The translations under genes and the position numbers were made by a program. A DNA stretch of 64,000 bases, taken from NCBI GenBank assembly GCA_037349105.1, contig JAYJMM010000120.1, positions 5,460,001 through 5,524,000 of the forward strand, written 5' to 3'. Below the pieces are notes generated by a model. That model made no database searches. It had not been told where the DNA came from and worked only from the letters and a program-made list of their open reading frames with translations. Positions 56,587-64,000 of this stretch are shown piece by piece (positions within the stretch are counted from its first letter, which is position 1; each line of letters opens with the position of its first letter). The DNA comes from Limnomonas spitsbergensis. Lineage: Eukaryota > Chlorophyta > Chlorophyceae > Chlamydomonadales.

Positions 56587-59500
56587 TCATAGAGCATTCA
56601 ACTCCACCACCCAATCCTCGCCAATGGCCAGGTTGGGCTGGCGCAGGACCACCGCAGTGAAATCCCCCCTGGCGTTCATCTGGCCCGCCTCAAGAGGCAC
56701 CATCTGCCCATCTGGCATGCGCGCCGTGTACCCCTTGGCTGCCTTGGGAAGCCCCAGGAACACCACCCGCTCCACCACCAAGCCTTGTGCGCCCGACCAG
56801 TCCGCCGAGGATGGGGACACACCCGCCTCCACCTGATGCCCTGAGCTGCGCAGCTTGAGGCCCTCGAATGAGAAATCCCTGTGTCAAGCGGGTGCAGGGG
56901 GCGACGATGAAGGAGACAACAAAAATCTTTTGATGTACACGCGAAACACCCCGTCTTAACAGGCAGCCAAATGGGCCGCTAGGCATACAGGACAGAGACC
57001 CACCCATTTGTTCATCGGTTCCTTTCATGTCCCTTATATCAGTACCCCCCCTCCCCTATAGAGAGCTACACACCAATTCAGTACAGCATGTTCACTGAAC
57101 GTCCAAGGTTGGACAAGCGACAAGGGTCGGACCAACCAAAGGCAGTAAACGCCCGATCCCCTCTCCAGCTCAGCCAACATATTCATCCCCACATCCCTTC
57201 TGCCCCTCCCACACTTCAAGGGCGGATTCTCACCTGTGGACAAAGTGTCCCCTCTGAAATGCAAACGACTTTCCATCATCCACGTAGAGGTCTCCGGCGG
57301 CCTTGTTGCTGCCATCCAGGGCCACAATCAGGGTGAAGGGATCGCTCATCATAGCCTGGGATGAGCGACGCGGACGATCGCGGCGCGGCACCACATGTCC
57401 ACCGCGGTAGAAGACCGGGATGGTGTCAAGGTTCACCTGAGGAAGGGACGGCGGACGGAGGGTGAGGGGGCAGCGAGCAGATGGACCAGGCACTGGGACG
57501 TTCCTTGACCCTAAACCCTAGTGTGGAACTGGTAGCGGTCACACAAATCTAGTGGTCACTACCAAGTATAAACCCTTACCCATTTAAGATCAGGTGGCAG
57601 CCAGCAAATGGACGAGGCATTGGGACGTGCCAGGCCTGGCAAAAGAGCTCAGATGAGGGCCGTGCCCGTCACCAAAGAGACCTTTTGATCAGGAAGCTTT
57701 TCTTCTGCAGGGCTGGGGGATCACACCTCCCAAATGGCACCGAGCAGCAGCCAGTCATAGGATGTGCAGCTGTTCACCCGCAACGCCTAATGCAGTTGAT
57801 CTTCCCGATTTCCTCCCAGCACACACATGGTTGCACCCTGCCCACCTCCATCTTCTGAGGCGTTCCAGTTCCCTTTGCCTCAGTCCCAGTGTGCGCACAG
57901 AACCAGCGGGCACCCTTGGGCAGCAGAGTTTGCACGCTGGTTGCGCCCTGCTCCAGCACAGGCCGCACTAGCATCGCGGCGCCCAGCATGAACTCCTCTT
58001 GGATCGAAAAGGTCTCTGGAAGGCAGCAAAAGAAAAAACACGGTGGGCCGGTGAGTGCCAGCAAAACAGTACAAACCGACTCGGCAAAAGTGCCAGAAAA
58101 CATAAACATGATACCGTCAGTAAGACAGTAATCCTCCGAGGGGCACGTAATGCAGTCCCAAAAACAACAAAAAGTTGCGAGTCCACGCCAACATTGGTCT
58201 TTCCTGTTTGACCCCGCCTCAGACCACCCCTACTGAGTCCACCCGCAGCACGAGGGACAGCATCCCCCCTGCCCCTACATCCCCCACGCACCTTTGGCAT
58301 CCGGGAATTCAAACCACAGGGGCCTCAGCACCGGCATCCCCGAAGTGTTTGCGTGCCTGAACAGCGTGTACATGAAGGGAAGCAGGGCGTAGCGCTCGCG
58401 GATGGCGCCTTGGATCACTGAGGTGGCCTGCTCGCCGAACAGCCAGGGCTCACGGCGCGGGCTCTCCAAGTGGGCGTGGCCGCGGAAGAAGGGGTAGAAG
58501 GTGCCTATCTGAGTCGAAGGGAGTGGGTGGTGGTGAGGGGAGGTTAGGGGAGGACCGGTGAAGAGGGCATACAGGCCCATGCATCGGCCCCAAGCCACAT
58601 CATGCATCCAGTAGGCAGGCGCAGAGGCAAGGTGCCACATGCTACCCCATCACATACCACGATGTCTTGGATCTCCCGCAAATTTGTTAAAAACACTACA
58701 ATGATTGAATAATTTTCTTTTCGGTTGAGGAGCCACGGCGTAACCTCCTCAAGCTCAATTTGGGCCCCAGACGGTAAGTGCGCAATGCGCTTTCAGCAAG
58801 TGAAGACTGCTACCACTCCTACCAGTCATTTGATCTCCAAAACGACGGCACGATCTGTCCGCACAAGGCATTTCATTCAACTTTTGCTGCATAGGTATCC
58901 AGTACAGCCCCTCCGCCGCGTGCGCACTCGGTACCAGCGCATCAGGAGCTCCGAAGAAGCCTCCTACGTCCGCACCATCAAGCAATCAGTCCATTCATGC
59001 AGCAGGTTATACCAACACAGCCTTTCCTTCCCCTCCGTCATATGTGCACCTGGTACCAGCGCATGAGGAGCTCCGCATCCGGGCTGCCAAAGAAACCGCC
59101 TACATCCGCCCCCGAGAAGGGCAGGCCCGTCACAGCCAGAGACAGCAGCATGGGAACGGAGACCGCCAGGTGCTTCCAATTGGCTGTGTTGTCTCCCGTC
59201 CAAATGGGTCCAACGCGCTGGGTGCCTGGAAATGAGTGTCATGGGGAAAGTGCTTGCGGCTGTTAACAGACGAGGGGACAAGGACACCGGTGAAGACAAG
59301 CTATCGGCTGCGCAGTGATTCTTTTATCCACTACAATCCGCCTTCGGCAGGCCCCCATACGGCTGCTAGTGGCCTGGTCAGGAGCAAACCTGGAAAGCTT
59401 ACGGCTGGTGGATAAGGCAGCCTGGCTGGCCACAAACGGGGCCTCCTGCCAGAGGCCGGATTGTAGCTGACATGTAGCTGAGTCACAAAAAAAAACTGCA

Positions 59501-62500
59501 GTTGCGCCGTGGCTGCAAGATGCTGGGCATGTAGCAGGCTGTCAAAGGCCAGCAGACCTATCCAACCATGCAGCAGCAAATGAATAGACGGGGCATGCAG
59601 CCATGTGCTTGGCTACTTCCCTTCTGACTCCCTGCCTGCCCTCACCTGCGTAAAAGGCCCTAGTGAGCACAAACGGCCGGTCGCCATCCGACCCGTGAAT
59701 CTGCTCGCCCCGCACTTTCAGTGCATCAGCCGTGGCCATGTGGTAGAACAGGCCGTACAGGTTGTGCACATCACGGTGCTCGACACCACCATTGTGGATG
59801 ATGTCCTTGGTCATGGTGATCTGGCAGCAGACGCCAGGAGGGAAAGGCGAGGTGAGGCAGATGGCAGGCGGGGTGAGGCAGATGGCAGGCACGACAGGGT
59901 AAGGGAGGCAGGGCAGGCAGGACAAGGTAAGGGAGGCAGGGTAGACGACAAGGTGGAGCAGCAGCAGCAGAGATTTGAATTCTGTCCTCACTCCCTCGAT
60001 ATAATAGCAGCCAGTGCACGGGCACTCGCGTTCGCACAGAGCAGAGTTCGGCCTCGCGGGCGGATCTCAGTATGTCGGCGCCGAAAGCCCACGCGTGTGC
60101 AAATGGTCCACCAACTAGGGCCAGCGTCCCTTAAGCACGCTCACCTCGGGGCCATTAAAGACGCTAGGCTCGTTCATGTCGTTCCAGATGTAGAGGTACT
60201 GCGGAGATCCCAGCGGGACAGGGCAGGATCAGAACAGCCATGATGCGCGGCGCAGTCTAGATGCATAGCGCATGCCCAGCTCATAGCAGCAGGTGAAACT
60301 CTAAGCATCCCTCACATAGGCCTCTCCGAACCTGCCAACATGACAAGGCCCCAACCTCAGCGGTCAACGTGCACCAATCCCCTCCGCCCCTGCCTCAGCT
60401 TGCCCACCTCTGTGGAGCCGTGGTACTTGTCCAGTGTGAACTGCTGGGCCCACCAGGTGCGCACTTCGGGATTGGTGACGTCTAGGTAAGACGAGGAGCC
60501 AGGCCAGCACCACCTGCACGGGAGATGTGGATCAGGGAAAGTGGGAGATGTGGATCAGGGAAGTGGACACAGAGGGGACGAAGGCGCGGCACACACTGGG
60601 ATGTGAGTGCGGCAAAATAACAAGCTGGGGTTGGGAGGCCATCACCAGTTTTTTTGCTGTGGTTAGTGGTTACAGCATCATTTTCAGCTACATTTCAGCT
60701 ACACTGTGGCCTATGGCCACCAGCCCCTGGCTTGGCCAGCCCTGCTGCCAAGGCCTTAGGCCGGTCCAGGTTTGATGTTAATCAGCCCAGGGGTGGCCGC
60801 AGCGCGGCCCATCAAAGATGGTCCGGTAGCAACTAAAAAAATACTGGCCATCACTAGGCGGCAGGGATGGCAGGAGAAAAACAACGGGGGCAGGCAATGT
60901 CAGGATGTAAGCACTAGGGCACCAGCAGCAGAAGAACAAGCAGGCACAGGCAGTGCTTATCAAATTTGCCTCCCTCTTCGGAATCGCACGCACCCCTCAA
61001 AGTCGTTGTTCTGAGCAGTCTTGACGAAGTAGCTTGCAGCCTGCGCCTCGTCAAAGATGTAGTAGCCGGTTTCACGCTTGACGTGAGGGTCGACAATGGT
61101 GACAGTCTTGCGGCCACGAGACCCCAGGTCGTTCTGCATTTCAATGGGTGTGGGGAAGACTCGGCTGTCCCAGCTCAAGTACCTGCATCCAGTCAGAGAT
61201 GCATCCAGTCAGAGATGCATCAGGAAGAGATCTTAGAAGGACTGGAAACAGCGTCAGCCACAAATTTGAAACGGCCATAGATAGCAAGATGCAACCCAAC
61301 ATTGCAGAAGAAGCTAACGAAGTGTAGCTTACGGGCTTATGGCGTGTATGCTTTAATCATCAACGATTTAAAAAGAAACAGCAAATCCTCTACAGCTCTG
61401 CTGACATCTTGAGACAACCAGCTGGTCCCCCAACTGACTTCTTTCCGTTGGTGTGCTCGATATCCAGCCAAATGACATCATAGGGGATGGCATGCTCCTC
61501 GAATCCGGAGTCAACCTGCGGCCGGGACAGCACGAAAAGTTGCGCAGCTTTCTCGGCACAACACCAGCGCTATCAGTGGTTCAATGCCTATGGTCTTGAG
61601 TGGCATGTTCCACGCTACGTTAATGAACTCCATACAGCCTCTCCCTAAATCGCCTCAGTCAGTCTCACCATGTGCACATCCGCCTCGTCCTTGTAGTTCC
61701 AGCGGCACTGGTGGTATCCTAGGGCAAAGAGCTGAGGCAGGGCGGTCGGGCCTGTCAGCTCAGCGTACTGCCTCTGGACATCAGCAGGGCCAGGTCCAAC
61801 AAAGAACAGCAGGTCCACAATGCCGCTCTCGGCAATCCACTGTGTGGCCGTGCCGTCGCCCACCCTCGCGACATCCACAAGCATCTCAGACGGGTTCAGC
61901 CTGCATGCAAAGGGGCACGGGTGACGGTGTCAGAGCCGGATGGGCAGGGGGGGGCAAGACAGTCTGAAGTGGGAGCTATAACACATCTGAATCCTGCGGA
62001 TATCCTGCTTCCAATCTTCCACACCATCAGTAGCTTGAATGCCAAGAGATATCTGGGCCCCATCGCAAACGAGACGCAAACTCCACTGTTCGTTTTTTTA
62101 TACAACACAGCTACATCGCAGCCTGCAGCGGGGGGCACTCGGAGGGGGGGAGCCTAGCACCTGGATCAGCAAACCCCGCCCGTGTGGGCCCCCAGCTGCA
62201 GGCCAATCAAGGTTTGGTCCACGTCGGCCAAGATGTGGCTGTCCAACGGATTGCCAAATGTGGGCTGGTCATCTGGTGCACACAAAACTAAGCACTGCCC
62301 CCTGCTTACCACATGACTCCCGTGGTGAGTCCAACCTTGTGCGCCACCATGAGGGGAATGGCACCGTACAAGCCGAAAGGGGAGTCCTCCAGGTATTCAA
62401 ACACGTCCAGGTTATACAGACGGTAAGGCTCGGTGTCACCTGCGTCAAGTGAGCGGATAGCACTGGAAATTTAGGGCGCTTCAATTCAGCTACAATTTAG

Positions 62501-63906
62501 CTACAATTCAGCTAACGGTCAAAAGGGCCTGGTGCAGCAAGACCTGCTGCTTGGGCATCGGCCAGAAGCCAGTCAAGGCCTTATCCCCATCGGACCGTTG
62601 GTGCCCAGTGCTGAAGGTGATCTGGTGCCCACTAAGTTAACAGTGCAGGCAGGTGTGACGGGCACCGCATGCAGCGGACGATACCCTCCCTGTTTCCTGC
62701 TCAAAAATCCCAACGGCTCATGAGCATGACGTGCTCTGCTGCTCTGATGCTTCATTCCACACGTTTGCTTGCCTGTTGGTTTGAGGGCGAAGCTGCCAGA
62801 GTGTTCTGGGATACCGTACACATGCTCAAATCCTGGGAAGCTGATATCCAGGGACATGGCCCTGGGGCCTGCCGGCTTACTGTCGGTGAACCCCAGGAAG
62901 GTCTCGCTCCAGCACCCATCACACTCAACACCCTCCTGCACTCCGGGCAAGGGCAAGTGGATGGCAAGGGCTTAAGAGGATGTGGATGATAAATCAGCAC
63001 TGTACGAAAACCCCGAGGAAATATCGGGGAGGTCATGGACATTCAGATTACTGGCAGCTTTGTACACTCGACGTATGTGTCCTCCTACCTCTTTGAGTCT
63101 GGAGTGTTCGAAGTCGAAGAGGCCCCTGCTGTTCAGAGATACTGCTTGCTTGCCTTTCACAATGACCAGCATCCTGAAGGGGGAGAAACCAAGACTGACT
63201 TGGGCATCACCAGCCAGGAGCACCACCTGGGAGGGAGGAACAGCACAAAGTAGTTGACGCTTCCAAAGTACATGAATAGAAGATGGTTAGAGTGTGGGGC
63301 ATGCAATCAGAATAGCAGTAAGTCTTGGTATGAAACGGTACCCTGATCGATACGGTGCATGAGTTGCATGAGATACATGGTCATGTATGCCAGTGCCCAC
63401 CTAAATTTGGCAGCCTACCTCCTTTGCATCCTTCTTCAATGTCTTCCAGTCGACGACCTTCGTCTCAAAATCGGGCATAGTCACGCTATCTTCTGGCTTG
63501 ATTCGATATCTACTGCTGCCCGGGACGGCCGCTGTATCAGGATCTTCATCGATGATCAACCTAATAACGCCTGTAGAGTACGCTTTCAACGAAAGTAATA
63601 AATCCTTATTTGCTGCTTGATTGTGAAGCTTCGCAGAAAGGATATTTCCCGATACAGTTAATGTTTCTGGCAGCACATCGAATCTGGGGCCTTGGACGCC
63701 CCTGTGTCTTCGGCAGAATCCAGCGTCCTTGCATTTCTGCATACAGTTGAAGGTTGTGTCAAGATTGTGCTTCGCGACACGCACCCGTCGAGAACAGGGG
63801 GTATATAATCGCTCCTACTAACCTTGAATTCATTTTCTTTGAATCCTGAAACAGATAAGATCGTAGACAGTAAGGTGCAGATCGCCAAAGCAGCCCAGCG
63901 ACTCAT
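56587..63906 (-). CDS. GANAB: ER glucosidase II alpha subunit (GH31)
   Basis: Sixteen exons (63823-63906, 63419-63736, 63089-63226, 62773-62935, 62310-62439, 61669-61900, 61439-61515, 60994-61182, 60408-60513, 60145-60198, 59646-59820, 59050-59225, 58292-58508, 57846-58015, 57234-57436, 56587-56878) join in phase to 907 residues, the usual length. A signal peptide ([16 protein letters not shown]) is followed by the glucosidase II N-terminal [13 protein letters not shown] block. The GH31 nucleophile motif is [11 protein letters not shown] (D487) and the acid/base motif WTGDNTANW (D568). [34 protein letters not shown] and [11 protein letters not shown] are all intact. The enzyme trims the two inner glucoses from N-glycans in the ER lumen (calnexin cycle). 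It has no KDEL, as usual, since the beta subunit retains it. Intron 4 has a GC donor. Confidence 0.96.
58909..58982 (-). pseudogene. decayed duplicate of glucosidase II exon 12 end
   Basis: The minus strand repeats the GADVGGFFG ... MRWYQ exon end (59050-59107) together with its donor-side flank. It lacks about a dozen bases after GGFFG, which breaks the frame. It lies in the next intron, so it is a partial tandem duplication skipped by splicing. Confidence 0.75.
59331..59497 (-). repeat. dispersed repeat family B copy with clear terminal inverted repeats
   Basis: Both ends read CTACAATCCG(G)CCT followed by C(T)GGCAGG and GGCCCC when viewed inward. Outside one end lies GTAGCTGAGTCACAAAAAAA. 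In glucosidase intron 11. Confidence 0.75.
60646..60841 (+). repeat. dispersed repeat family B copy
   Basis: T-run, TTCAGCTACATTTCAGCTAC, TAGGCCGGTCCAGGTTTGAT core, GATGGTCCGGTAGCAACTAA end. In glucosidase intron 8. Confidence 0.7.
62086..62289 (+). repeat. dispersed repeat family B copy
   Basis: T-run, CACAGCTACATCGCAGCCTG, GGCCAATCAAGGTTTGGTCC core, CATCTGGTGCACACAAAACT end. In glucosidase intron 5. Confidence 0.7.
62472..62640 (+). repeat. dispersed repeat family B copy
   Basis: Three CAGCTACAA-type steps, GGTGCAGCAAGACCTGCTGC, AAGCCAGTCAAGGCC core, GATCTGGTGCCCACTAAGTT end. In glucosidase intron 4, next to the GC-donor exon. Confidence 0.7.
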
Positions 63907-64000
63907 CGCGGACAGATCCGATCAGAACCCAGCGTTTAGCTTGTTATTCAGCCCCAGCACCGGTACTTAAATTATGAATGTGTAAAGTTTGTTGTCACAA

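Overview
The window is nuclear DNA of a eukaryote, almost certainly a green alga (Chlorophyta) that makes cilia at some stage. Nearly every gene is split by many short GT-AG introns, coding sequence is GC-rich, and proteins are rich in Ala, Gln and Gly. The gene set includes an octotricopeptide-repeat (OPR) organelle protein with a transit-like N-terminus, an Iojap/RsfS factor, an SHIPPO/STPG ciliary protein and CCDC24-like and M1AP-like proteins. A plant-type telomere-like motif (CCCTAAACCC) occurs in a satellite, and TGTAA poly(A)-signal candidates follow two genes. There is no bacterial, viral, CRISPR or toxin signal.

Layout. 1-1270 (-): decayed LINE retrotransposon. 1.3-3.3 kb: intergenic, full of a short dispersed repeat (family A). 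3342-4970 (-): Acinus. 5118-8349 (+): CCDC24-like coiled-coil protein. 8848-12155 (+): OPR protein. 12.2-15.5 kb (+): small or partial genes, including a selenoprotein-H/Rdx-like exon. 15958-19503 (-): M1AP-like meiotic protein, 5' end open. 20.8-21.6 kb (-): last exons of an unidentified gene. 22280-29295 (-): PNUTS (PPP1R10-type PP1 regulator). 29.3-31.3 kb: repeats. 31259-34667 (-): TOM1-like VHS-GAT protein. 34874-47528 (+): very large SHIPPO/STPG protein whose introns hold several satellites. 47745-48507 (+): POLD4. 49017-50743 (+): Iojap. 51589-51834 (+): possible 60-aa protein. 52284-55678 (-): zinc alcohol dehydrogenase of the CAD type with an unusual N-terminal extension. 56587-63906 (-): ER glucosidase II alpha subunit.

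For Acinus, CCDC24-like, OPR, PNUTS, TOM1-like, POLD4, Iojap, ADH and glucosidase II I joined exons by hand. In each the splice phases close exactly, except one single-base slip in a 14-G tract of PNUTS. Themes: nuclear RNA and transcription control (Acinus, PNUTS), replication (POLD4), meiosis (M1AP-like), cilia (STPG, perhaps CCDC24-like), organelle translation (OPR, Iojap) and the secretory/endosomal system (glucosidase II, TOM1-like). Two gene pairs are head to head with gaps of about 147 and 206 bp, suggesting shared promoters. Two short interspersed repeat families (A: 7 copies; B: about 16 copies, SINE- or MITE-like) fill introns and intergenic DNA.
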